Part shown: positions 1 through 10,921 of the stretch, piece after piece
Position numbering within the stretch: the stretch's first letter is position 1
Layout of the letters: every line of letters starts with the position of its first letter
Assembly (NCBI GenBank): GCA_000708835.1
Contig: DF237331.1
Location: 1-64,000, forward strand
Reading direction: 5' to 3'
DNA: 64,000 bases
Source of the DNA: Klebsormidium nitens
Lineage: Eukaryota; Streptophyta; Klebsormidiophyceae; Klebsormidiales; Klebsormidiaceae
The notes under the pieces: model-generated
Database searches by the model: none
The model's input: only the letters and a program-made list of their open reading frames with translations
What the model was told of the DNA's origin: nothing
Made by a program: the position numbers and the translations under genes

Positions 1-1061
1 AGTGAGATGGCTTTCCGGGTCCGACATGGTGCGTGGAACGGGTTGTTAAACAAGTGGGTTAGGCAGACTAACCCCTGTACTTAACCTTGCCAGGACCTGA
101 CCTGCACAGGAGATGCTTAAGACTTACCACTTGAATAGAACTTGTGTTGGGTAGATATGGTTTATGCACAAAGTGAAGGTGGTGCGAGGATGTCAACATC
201 CCGCATTCCGCGTATGTTTTGGGACTGATAGCGAGGTGAATCCCCTTGGCTTCACAATGTTTGTCAGACCTGCTAGAAGAGCGAGTGACTCAATTCTGCG
301 CTTTTCAGTGCTGAGGGGAAGTCCAACACGATACGCATCTCCAGCCAGAAGAATCAGTCAGAGCTGCTATATATGAAAAAGAATCCACGTTGTCACAAGT
401 GATTAGCGGTGACTTGTCAAACTCAACACATCTTGAAATCAGAACAACCTCTTCTAGAAGGAAGACTTAGTGTGCAAGACGCACACAGGAGGGGCAAATA
501 GCTGCCAATTCAAGCCAACAGCTTGCTGAGAGGCGCTATGTTGTGGCTCCCTCATCCACCCATCTAAAAAGATGTCAGCCACCTTACAGCAGCAATTTTG
601 ACAGCTCAAACTTATAGAAGGTCTCATGAAACGCCTCTGTGATAACAATCAGCGTGATGACAGTGCAGGCCTGCATTGTCATCATTGCTTCAGCCAAAAG
701 GCGTGGACAATTCAAAACGTTGAATCTGATATTGTCTTACCTCTTCATGAGAAGCATGATCATGAGAAGCATGGAACAGAAACACCCCACAGCAGTCAAT
801 GTTTCTAGCCACCCGTTACAATGCTGCGACTCGCAGTTTGCGCCTGCAATATTGCTGGCCACCTATAGTATATGCTGTATGCTCAATCCAAAGAGGTGCA
901 GACATTCCACTGCTAGAGTTTGGGTCTATTATAGCTTTTAATCAATGCTTTGTTGGAGAGTCAAAGAGGCCGCGCCAGCTTGCTCCCCCTTGCAGTCAGC
1001 TGGCCGAAGCTAGCCGCGCTTTCCATAGCGCATTCCGAGTCGCTATCATGAAAACACTCTA
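1..1061. other. Gene-free stretch, left edge
   Basis: Only short, unrelated open frames occur on both strands and none resembles a known protein. No tRNA, tandem repeat or element boundary was recognised. Confidence 0.5.
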
Positions 1062-1462
1062 GGCCGTCCGAATTTGATTGCCGGTTTCCTGTCCCCGACC
1101 GACCCAAATTTTGAGAAATAACCGACTCGGCTGATAATATATTCTTGGATTCTGGAGGTCAAAAGCGAGAATTGTCGAACAAAAACTTGGTTCTGGTCTG
1201 ACAATAAGGCGCAATCGGTCAACGCTGATGCTCTGAAAGGTCGGTACCTCGGTATCCGGTTCGGGTTTGATTACCAGTCTGAGCACAAATGCATGGCGCC
1301 TACCGGGACAGCCCGTATGACTTTCAAACGACCTCGGTAACGGTGCTATTTGGGCGAAATAACCCTTACCAATCTTTGAGGAATATTTATCATAGTCTTC
1401 CGACCGACCGACCCACCCCCGGAGGGGGTGGACAGGAAACCGGAAATATAATTCGGGCGGCC
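1062..1462. mobile_element. MITE-like element with 33-bp terminal inverted repeats
   Basis: The first 33 bases (starting GGCCGTCCGAATT) are matched by the reverse complement of the last 33 (starting GGCCGCCCGAATT) with four mismatches, and both share an exact 14-base inner stretch, CCGGTTTCCTGTCC. The element is 401 bp and has no coding capacity, as expected of a non-autonomous DNA transposon. It is preceded by TA and, one base beyond the right repeat, followed by TA, so a TA target duplication is possible but not proven. The superfamily is unassigned. Confidence 0.7.
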
Positions 1463-4400
1463 TTAGGTGAAAAGGTGCCCTTGAAGCAGGCTAGCAATGT
1501 AGCATGCGCGTCATGCGTCAGCATGCGAGACGACTCGATCGGCCAAGTGTTCACTGTTCCCCTGGGGACGTGCAGGGTTACTGCCGTGGTTTAAGGACAG
1601 TAGTGTTTGTGGGGAGGGCGAATGTTTTGGGTTAGGGAATATAGTTGCGGTCACCGGTGCCCGGGCCTCTCGACCTCCGGAAGAGGTGATGCCATGATGT
1701 TGCCATCACAAGGCGGCCGCGTGCGGCAAAGTTCCGGCCCGGACTCGACCCGCCCGGCTATCTGCAGTGCCAGGAGTTCGTGCAGCTGTGCATGAGACGC
1801 TGAGCCGGCCCTAGACAGCTTGAGCGGCCCACCTTTGATATAGATTCAACACAAAGCAGCACAAGCTGGTTTCTGCATTCAAACTTGCTGCACTAGCTCG
1901 GCCTGACGAGCGATGCCGCACTGACTCGACACTGCTGAGGCTGATCGATGATCACTGTGAGCTTTCGTCAGCTTGCGAAGCGGAGGCGCCCTAAGGCAGG
2001 TTCTGACGCAAGACTCACTTATTGATGACAGAAGTACTTCAGCGTTCCAAAACAGCCTCTTGAAAACCTTCAAGCCACAACGAATTGTTTGCATGATCTC
2101 AAAGCACTGGACCTGTCGATGGTTTAGCGGGCATTTTTACGCTTTTCACTGATTAGCCTTGGTCAGGCGGCTCAGTGAGGATGCGACTGAGGCTCCTGGC
2201 GTCGCTAATTGCCATCGAGCGCTGATGTATGTCCTTCCTTGCTGGATCTGATCATGTATATCCAAAATGCCCCGGCCCGACGCCTCTGATAGCAGCTCCA
2301 TGCAGAAAGAGCCCGGCAAACTAAAGTGCGCGAGCGAACAACGGTGCCTTGCAACTTATTCTATGCTCCTGGTCATTGGCCGGCGCCTGCGTCGCGAGCA
2401 ACATTAGTAATAGATTCACTAGGGTGAAACCTTCGGCAGCTATTTCCGTTTCCTGGGGCAACAACATATTGCATGCAGCAGCGCCGTCGATGCCAAAGAG
2501 CGTGCGAGCGCTAGTGCTTGCGCTGGCTAATCCGGATTTCGTACAATGATTGCTGGCGCAATATATTGACCAACTTTTAGAGGCAGCAATTCTGGCTGAT
2601 CTCGTACGGGGTCTCGTTCGGGGTCCATGCGCAAAGTGGGTCTGGAGGGCTGAAACTTCAATCCTCACTTGAGCAGCGCAAAACATGATTCCCCACTTGC
2701 ATTAAGCAAGTGACGCACTTTGCATCAATCACGCTCTGGCTTGGTGAAGGCGCTCAGAGGCGGAAGAGAGCGCGCGAGCAATGTGACTTTTGAGAAAGGC
2801 TTGACTTGCAACTGTTGTATTACTGATGTCTAAGGACATGGCGTACGCTTAACGTTCATATTAATCAGACGTGATTGCCAAATGAGTAGCCGATACGGAA
2901 TCCGTAGCCGATCAGCGGCTCAGAATGGGCAATTTGCCACGAACCTTGATGCTTGGTATCTGCACCAGATCCATCGTTTTCCTGGCCAAACGATTTCCGG
3001 AAGGAGCACAGACGTGTTCAGATGACGGCTGGATCCATTCGAAAGGACAAACCCTTATCAAAAAGTCCAGACGTGTAAGGTCCTTCAGGGGGGCAACAAA
3101 GTTCTTTTGAGCTAAGGGGACTGCCCGAATCCGTCCAGCTCCACGATCCTCAGGATCTCAAAAGTTGCATACGAGATTTTGCTAGTTTGAAATGACCTTG
3201 GTGACGCCATGCTACAAGAGGATACCTCCCTTCGTACGAAGAATAACAGACACAACGGAGTTGAAAAACCATCCGTGAATCAGCTTAAGGCAAACCGTGT
3301 AAGCATGGCTGCAGGTCAACTTCGATATAGCCCTCAGGCAGTCCTTTCTCTCGCGCCTTCGGATTGGTGAGACGGATTGCGTGCTATATCCGTGGTGCTG
3401 CTGCCAACTAGCTAACCAAAGACAGTGAATGTTCAAAGGCAAGACAAGTCATCGCAGTAGAGAAACTGTTTCATTTGCCAAACGATGGCGTTCTGCGATC
3501 TCTATGAAGTAGATCCCTCGCACTCTCAGGCCTGATTGGGACATTTTCCGCAAGGTTGAACTGCAGCCGAGCTGTAAGCGACGGTGAAAGTCTTCTAGCA
3601 GAAAGCAGGTTGTCAGACACCGTGAGGCTTTGACGAGGCATTGAAGCACAGCTCAACGGCTGGCTCAACGGCTGGCTCATTCAACATTATGCATTCTGGC
3701 CAGTGCTACTTGGGCTGTTAGTCGTTGTAACCACAATGCCCTCTCGTACTTATATAGTGCCAACCGGCCAAGATTTCTATTACAATCCACGTGTTAACGA
3801 GAACGGCGAGAAATTGCAAGAACGCACCTTGCTTTGCGACATTGCGTACATGCGGAATAATCACGAGGACCCACAAGGGTCACTTAGGTGATTCAGCTGT
3901 TGAAGTGACTCCCGTTGTTCTGAAAGCTTTTGCCGTCCGTCCTACCTTCGACACCGATGTAATAAAACCGATTGCCGGCATCAGTAAAATCTAAAGTTGC
4001 AGGCCAACCTGAATAACCCTCTGCTGATCGGCCCTCTGGATTTACCGCCTTCTTTTCTCTAAAAGGTGCTGATTTTCCTCTGAAAGGTGTTGATTTTGCA
4101 TCAAGGGACCTACGCTCGAACTCGACGATCTTCAAGTTGAGTGTTGACTGGATTGATTGTAACAAGCGATGATCACAAGTAACCCCGTTCCCAGTTGCTG
4201 AAGATTTCATGGTCAAATTGCACCATGTGGCTGGACTCAATCGGAAGAGTGTAGAAGCATAGTGACGCTGGCAACGGATTCACACAAACAGTATCCGATG
4301 CATATGACAATTGACGGCTCGATGGGCACACGTAAAACTTGAAGTCCGTCGCCGTAGCAGCTTATGAAGCGTCATAAGTCCTTTTGGCGCTGTTTGGGCC

Positions 4401-5280
4401 TGGGGTTAATAGACTAGAATCTCATTGCCTCGCCACGGGGTTGAGGTCACCGCCGGCCAGAGACTTGGAAAAATTTCGACCTCACGCAAGCCGGAACAAT
4501 AGCCTCTGCCCAAACGAGAACTCATGATGCATGGCACGTACGGACGCAGAGAATCAAGCAGCATGACCCTGGCTCAGGCAAGCGATCTGAACGCAACCGC
4601 CGTGATGATGCCACTCGTGCACCACTGGCCGCCTCTTCTCAGCCACCAGCCCCACGCGCGGACTCCCTAATGCAACCGACAAGGTGCGTACCATGATTTT
4701 CCACAGCGGTGTAGAGCTCATCACTCAGAACGTTGCTGCCTGCGCGATGGAGACGCCAGGGAAAGACCCGCTTTCACCGCTTTCCAGCCAAGCATTACAG
4801 GGGCACGTGAGGCAATTTCAAACGGTAGCCGAGAATCAGGACGCCGATACTGATGAAACATTCAAGACAAGATGATGGAGTCAGCATGATGGAAATCTTT
4901 AAAAAGTCACAGTTCATGCAGAAGAGAAAGACGTGACCGGGCTTACGGTCCTCTGAATTCACGCTTTGCAGCGGAAGAGAAGGTTCGGGGGAGGTTCGAG
5001 ACTCCCATAGTCGAGCAGAAAGTTAGCTAGCGCAATAAATTTGGAGCGAGCGCTCTAAAATCAGCAGCAGAGACAGCTGAATCAGGTCTCTTCTCAAGCA
5101 CGGGTAGCTTTTTGTGATTTGAAGCCGCCCACTCAAGAGGCATCCGTTTCCCTTCTTATGACATGGGCCGAATCAAAGGCTTTTTAAGGATTGAAATCGG
5201 ACGATTCATTCAACGAGAGGTGATCATTGCCGTGGCTTTTCAAGCGAGCTAGGACCTTACGAACCTTGGACGGCGTTATA
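1463..5280. other. Gene-free stretch between MITE and F-box-like gene
   Basis: Short open frames only, none with recognisable motifs or a consistent pattern of exons. No tRNA, rRNA or element ends were recognised. The 3' end of the F-box-like gene abuts its right side, so the gene's 3' untranslated region should lie just below 5281. Confidence 0.45.
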
Positions 5281-6805
5281 TTACGGGGGAGCGCGCGCCC
5301 CGACGTCATCGCCCTCGAAAGCGAGATATGCCATTTTAGATACATAAATTTTGTTTTCAACAGATTTGCAGCTAGTTACTTCATCGATCAGGTTCTTTAG
5401 CAGAGCCGCACGGCTCTTGAACAGCATTTCTTCCTGCGTCTCAGAGGAAAACTCTGCTCCCATCAACTTCGCTCTATCGTTCTGAAATGTAGCAAAAGGA
5501 ATCCACAAATGTCACACGTACGCGCATCTCATAGTCCACAGAGGCACAATCAGCACGCGGGTACCGCTGATAGAGCCGACCCTCGAAAACGCTCGCTTCT
5601 ACTCTCGCGTCTTCTCTGGCCCCTGATCGAAGTGGTCCGCTCCAACGCCTTGTCACTCGACGAGTGGCGCTTGTACTGCAGTCCTGCGCTTCCCACTCAA
5701 AGAGTTCACACTCGGGTAAGGACTCCGACGCTCCAAACTGCGCGCCAACTTCTGGCGGCTCTCCCTGTTGGAAGACCGTGTTCCAGAAGTGTGTGACCGG
5801 GTACGCTTGCTGGGCGCAATGAATCTGTACCGTCTTGCAGTAAACATCATACGTGGATAACCAGCCGGATTCCGTTCTGGCAGTCACTGGCGGATCCTCG
5901 TGGGAAAAGCCCCACAGAAAGAGGCTCCCATGCCACCGAATAAGAGCAAGAAAGTTCGGTCCGGTGGATGTAAGCGAAGTCTGCGAGTTCGATCCCCTGA
6001 CGTGAGGGAGTGATCTGCTGACGTCACAGCTGGTGAGACGAAACTCGCGTGTTTGTTCAGAGAACCAAGTTTGGAAGGCACTTATTTGCATCAAATAGCG
6101 CGCCACCACCAGCTGCTTATAGCCACCCAACGCTCGTATTATGTCATCCAAATCTGCGCTCAGAGTTCCGTACTTCTTTTCATTCCGCGCAGCTGCGTCA
6201 TGCGCGTTGGCTCTACTGACGTCGCAGCCAACAAGGAACGCTCGTCTCCAGACATCTGGATTAGCCTCTGCCGCTTTGAGGACTGCTCTGCAGGCGTATG
6301 TAGCCCGCAGCAGAGAACAGGGGTCTTGGTCTGCCAGCTTGTGAACAAGTACCAACAGGAGCTCCTGAGGCAGATCTTCCATATATATGTAGCCGCTTTT
6401 GCACGCCTCAAGCGCCCTATTACCATTGCTGGCGTCACTAAACGTCATGGCAAGTACTAAACTCGCAACAAATTCATTCGACGCTTTTGACGCGGCCGCC
6501 CCGGGTGAAGGGGAACGCAAAGCCTCCTGTCGACGGCCGATGCGCGCGCCGCACATCCGCCGCGCGCAAAACAGGACTGCGGCAGCGCGGCCGCGCCGCC
6601 CATTGGCCATGGTGACTGATGGCGGCCGCGGCTTGGCCGCCCTGCGCGCGGGCGACCCGCGGGCCCGCGCCGGCGTGGCTCGCTGCCGAACGAATGCGTC
6701 TGCAAGTCCCTTCCGTTTGGGCCTGAGAGATTCTCCGTTCCGCAAAGGCAGGCATTGCATGTCGCGCACGTCTCCAACAGCGGGCGACATTACTGGTACT
6801 TTCAT
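5281..6805 (-). CDS. F-box-like protein, two exons
   Basis: Read on the minus strand, a 443-codon open frame (6805 to 5474) contains an F-box-like segment at residues about 143-190: LPQELLLVLVHKL, then an L-rich helix and NPDVWRR near its end. F-box proteins usually bind SKP1 and bring substrates to SCF ubiquitin ligases; the substrate is unknown here. Residues 1-119 are very GC- and Arg/Ala/Pro-rich and may be 5' leader, because a second ATG at 6446-6448 begins 22 codons before the F-box core. Past the F-box there is no kelch or leucine-rich repeat that I recognise. The open frame ends at 5474, but a strong donor (GTACGT) and a pyrimidine-rich TTTCAG acceptor bracket 5482-5521. Removing those 40 nt continues the frame to TAA at 5281-5283. 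Likely coding exons: 6805-5522 (or 6448-5522) and 5481-5281. A one-base sequencing or real frameshift is the alternative. Confidence 0.6.
5482..5521 (-). other. Putative 40-nt intron in F-box-like gene
   Basis: On the minus strand the segment begins GTACGTGTGAC and ends TTTTGCTACATTTCAG. Removing it (40 nt, not a multiple of three) joins two open frames in phase 0. Introns in the importin gene of the same window are 340-720 nt, so 40 nt is unusually short. Confidence 0.4.
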
Positions 6806-6972
6806 GGTATGAGTACCGTCACTATAGGAGTCTGCGGCACTAGCTACGTTGAAAGTAGAGTTGCGGCGCCATGGGCCTCATGCACATTCTTACCAACGTT
6901 CTGTTTTCAAGCAGACGTGTATAAGTATCTGGCAGCCCCGCTTCTACCGGGATTTTACTGGCGTTGCTGGAA

Positions 6973-7003
6973 GCCGGCGCCGGCGCCGGCGCCTGCGCCT
7001 GCG
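6973..7003. repeat. GC-rich hexamer microsatellite (GCCGGC/GCCTGC)
   Basis: Consecutive GCCGGC-type hexamers drift into GCCTGC units over about 31 bp, about 170 bp upstream of the longest F-box open frame. The run is short and imperfect. Confidence 0.7.
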
Positions 7004-7844
7004 GTGACGGTGATATTGACGGGTTTGAGTACAGGCTAAAACAGCTCTGTAATATGATAAGAGAGGTGCCGGAAGCCTCTAAGAATCGAACGGCGATGCA
7101 TATGAACTGCGAGTTACTCGAGCAGAGCAAGTGAAGACGCTCCGGTTTTCTGTCACAAGGCAGTCGAGATGAACTCGCCTTTTCCTATATCCATGCAGTT
7201 TAGGTCCTTCATCCACGGAAGGCTTTTGGCGAAACACAGCGCCAGCGCGTTTCTCTAACGCTGGGTTCATGAGGGTCGGAAAAGGAAGAATAGAAGTCTT
7301 GCGCACCAATTGCAACAGTATCACTCCGCCACCATTTGGTCGTCATTTCCGATTGTTATATCTGCAGCAATCCAACCAACAACCATCCCGCCTGATCGTT
7401 CCAGCAGTGAGGCAGATAATTCGCGGTGGCAGCAAGTGACCTTGGTACTGAGATACTGGGAAACAGACGTATCACTGAGTTGAAGCTTATCAAAGTTGCC
7501 CAAGACGAGGCCCATAGATCGACTGGTGACTCAGGGGACGGCTTCGAAGCTCGCATGAAAGTTTCTTTGAAGCTTCTTGAAGGCATCAATATCGTCGTAC
7601 GTCTTGGTCACCTACTGACTTATCCGAAGCTGATGCGTTCTAGGAATAAGTCAAGGTCCGAAGGCGTCAAGGTAAGCCCCGTTGAGTGCCCACATGACCT
7701 CGAAACAGTCTTCCAAGGTGATTAATTATCACGACGCGCTGCCAAAGTCGTTGCTAACGTAAGTCGTGGCCAAGTCACGTGAATCAGAACTTTTCCGGGC
7801 CTGGCGCAATTCAAGAGGACCCACTTGCAAAGCACTTGACAAAA

Positions 7845-7917
7845 GGCTTCGAAATTAGCACAATTCGTAGGCTTCGAAATCAGCACAATACGGGCTTCGA
7901 AATCAGCACAATTCGTA
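7845..7917. repeat. Three-copy minisatellite, 23-25 bp unit
   Basis: Units at 7845-7869, 7870-7892 and 7893-7917 all begin GGCTTCGAAAT and contain AGCACAAT. The middle unit is 2 bp shorter. The units are nearly identical, implying recent expansion in otherwise unstructured sequence. Confidence 0.85.
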
Positions 7918-10696
7918 GAAACAGTCGAGGGGATAATACCCACTTACCCAGGTCCCTTTCTTTCTACTTTCTTTCGATTTAAGGGTATTTCATCCCTTAC
8001 GGAAGACAAAGCCCCGACTATCCAGAAAGCGATGCAGTGCTGACCTTTTAGTATTTGCTGCTAGCTCTGGAGCTGCATCTCGGCTTTTGTGATCATGTGT
8101 GGCGCCGGGATCACAAAGCTTCATCCGTCTTTGCCTTTGAAAGCAACTGGGTTTCCACAGTATGCATGGTAGGGATCGGCTTGAAAGGTTCAGCAGAACC
8201 ACGTGAAAAAGGACGCGTCATTATCAGATACGTTTTAATCGGACTTCTTACCGGTACAGCAGAGAGAAGTAGCATGTCCAACTTCTTGTTGTCGCAAGCC
8301 TCTGATAAGTCGCACACGAAAGGATAATCCTAGCTTCCTATAACTGTGCACGCCGCGCCGAGGTCGCACGCGTACGGATAAAAACATCGATTAGTATCAC
8401 CCGTAACAGAGGTGCAGAATGCGCCCACAGCATGCAGAAATCTAGTGTTCCCTGGGGTAAGGCTAAACGATCAAGCACAAGGTGGTCGCATTTCAGATTG
8501 TTCTTTTGTCAAGTGGCAGTCAGATTGGAGTGGCCGCTTCGAGATGATGGCCTTTGAGTGGCCGGCACCTCGTCTCGTCTTTACCACTTTCATTTGCAAG
8601 GAATTTTACAGTTCAGCAAGCCAACTGACTACTCAGATGTTGAATGCAATCATGGAATTATGTGTGTTATAAACAAGTCCGCCAAACAGCTAGCTTCTCG
8701 CGCCAAAGTACGTACTACGGCTTCCGACTGAAGCACGTTGTCTGAATGCCCTTTTGTTTTACCCGTTGTTAGCTGAGGCTGCGATAAGGCAATAAAAAGG
8801 AAGGAGAAAGTACAGATCGAAGAATCCACGGCGTGAAGTTGGTCCGCACTGCAGCTAACCCTGTCTGGATATTTGCTGTACGAGGCCTCGAGGCGCTCCT
8901 TCACGCGTTGAATGAGACCAGGACTTTGAAAGAAAGGAGCGTCTTCTTGAGTCTCGAAGCGACAACTACTGATTGGAACAGCAGAACATAAGCACGAACT
9001 TGTAACCCTTTTTAACGGATGCAACCCGCACGTCAGGCGGATCAATTGATTCAGTCTCGAGAGCGACGTAAAGCGCAGCGTACTTTGATCTTTTGCTCAC
9101 CATAAGGATCACGGACGCTACTCAGAAACGACGATTAGATGAGCAAGGGGCTAGCCACGTTTACGAAACCTGGGTCCGGCCTTCCAATCTGATCGTTACA
9201 AACTGCATATCACATTGAACGATAGGCATCCGCATGACCCTGGTCTGGGCGTCCCTTGCACAAATACTTCGCTGGCGTGCCGCGTATTAGGCGGGGCGTT
9301 GTGGAAAACGAGAGCTGATGTACGTCAAGAGATTCACAGGAAAGCCTAAAGCTCCTCATATATAATGGATGCCACGGGAAAGGATTGGTGTAGTTCAATT
9401 TAAACAATCAAGCTGGACAGCTGGCTCTGACAAAGACAGGGTGCAAGATGCATATGGAGAAGGGGTTGAATCTACTCCAGTTGGGTCCTCCCTCATCATT
9501 GCCAGAATGTCAATTTAAATCGCAGCCGCAAACCAGGTGTCAAGCTTTAAGTGAAGCCGTATGAAAGCCCAATGTATGAGCGACTGATCGCCCAGAATAA
9601 GAAGGCAAACCGCACGAATCCAATCGAGGCCCGGGCGAGGCACCAACTATACTTGAAAAACGAACGGCTCTTTTTTTCCGCTGACCCCGCTCGACCGACT
9701 GTTCTCGTAACTCCTCTCTCGCGAGTCGCTTCCTAAAAAGGAACTTCGCTTTCAAAACGTAAGGACCGCAGCATCCGGTCGGCTTGGGTTCCTCCAGAAA
9801 CAAATCATCAAGAAAGTCTTACTTTTTAATCGGGTTGGAGCTAGCTAACCAATCATTTCTTAAATCGGTAGAACGCCTGGCCGGGCATTTGGTTGTTGGA
9901 ACAACGAATCCATGCAAAAAGAAAGCAAGCCCTGGAAGGAAACGCGCAGTTTATTCAGGACCATCACGTAACATTCTTTGAGGGTTTTTCATACCTTACA
10001 GCATGGCTGGGGTCCGTTGATCACGCGGCTCAGTGTGAGGGCCGAGCTTGGCCCTGCTTGTCACCAACAGTTACTTTCTGGCCACTTCAACGTGTAGAAT
10101 CTCATTTTGCACGATTCCATCAATTGGAAATTGGCCCAGGCAAACAGGTGAACGGGCACGGTGCCCAATTCGCACCGTCCGCCATATTTTTAACTATGCG
10201 CCGTTTCAGTCAGACCCAGAATGCAACCGTTGAAAACTTCTGGATCTACAAGGTCTGGTTGGGTAACGATATCCCCGGCCGCGCGCGTATGCCACGCGCG
10301 CGCGACCGCGGGCCTACGGTGCTGAACAGCGCAGGTACTCGCGCGCCAGGGCGCGCGTCAGCTGATACAATGGCAGCCTCATCCACCCCTTGCGAACGAG
10401 TCTGCTTCAACGGACTCGTAAGGGTCCGCTTGCATATATAACAGTCTGGAGAGCTAAACATCCGATTCTCACCAAACGAACAGAGAATATGTTGACAGCT
10501 ATCCAGGACACTCCATTGGCACTGAGCGAGTGGTCTGGTTTGCGTCACCAACAAATGCATGTGGAAATGATGAAAGGGCGCGTGGTGCAGCATCTCGAAA
10601 ACTGATCTGGAGTCCGCATATCATGATGTTTTCTGTTACGCACGTCCTTAAAAACTGGACGATGTGGCGTCTTAACGAGCAGTTCTTTGACGGTTC

Positions 10697-10921
10697 ATGG
10701 CGGCTCAGGATTCCCAACAGCCTTCTGATCTGGAAAACGTTTGGCGCAGATTCGCGCCACAGATCAATCTTCCCTTGGCCACGTCTCGAGTCAAAAGCAC
10801 TAAGTGTACAAGTCTGCACGTATACATCCATAAATTAGAGAGGGATCCTTCCAGTGTACTACTATTATCTAGGGGGGGCGTGGACCTGGCAGAAAGATTT
10901 GCTGCTAAGGGACTGCCTTGA
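10697..10921 (+). CDS. Short ORF, possibly the least-decayed copy of the repeat module
   Basis: A 74-codon frame opens with ATG and carries MAAQDSQQ near the start, VWRRFAPQINLPLATSR in the middle and VDLAERFAAKGLP at the end. The underlying DNA aligns with the type A module of the surrounding repeat field: GGCTCAGG, then GCGCCACAGATC, then TTGGCCACG. Copies elsewhere give similar peptides on the same strand, for example WHQINVVVLATR near 53.46 kb. An overlapping frame at 10854-11045 is also open and rich in charged residues, so a longer decayed gene with frameshifts is plausible. I recognise no protein family. The WRR motif recalls the end of an F-box, but that is weak. Confidence 0.25.
   Translation: MAAQDSQQPSDLENVWRRFAPQINLPLATSRVKSTKCTSLHVYIHKLERDPSSVLLLSRGGVDLAERFAAKGLP

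Larger units (their letters stand above)
6806..9400. other. Gene-free stretch upstream of F-box-like gene
   Basis: This holds a GC-rich microsatellite at 6973-7003 and a three-copy minisatellite at 7845-7917 (both listed separately). The F-box gene's promoter should lie in the first few hundred bases. The remaining short open frames on both strands have no recognisable features. Confidence 0.4.

Noticed and set aside
5509-6812. Plus-strand and other-frame open frames of 65-137 aa across the F-box-like gene
   Set aside because: Overlap the minus-strand F-box frame and reflect its high GC content.
10735-10800. Repeat-field modules as decayed copies of the F-box gene at 5.3-6.8 kb
   Set aside because: Only a WRR motif is shared; the nucleotide sequences do not align, and the orientation differs.
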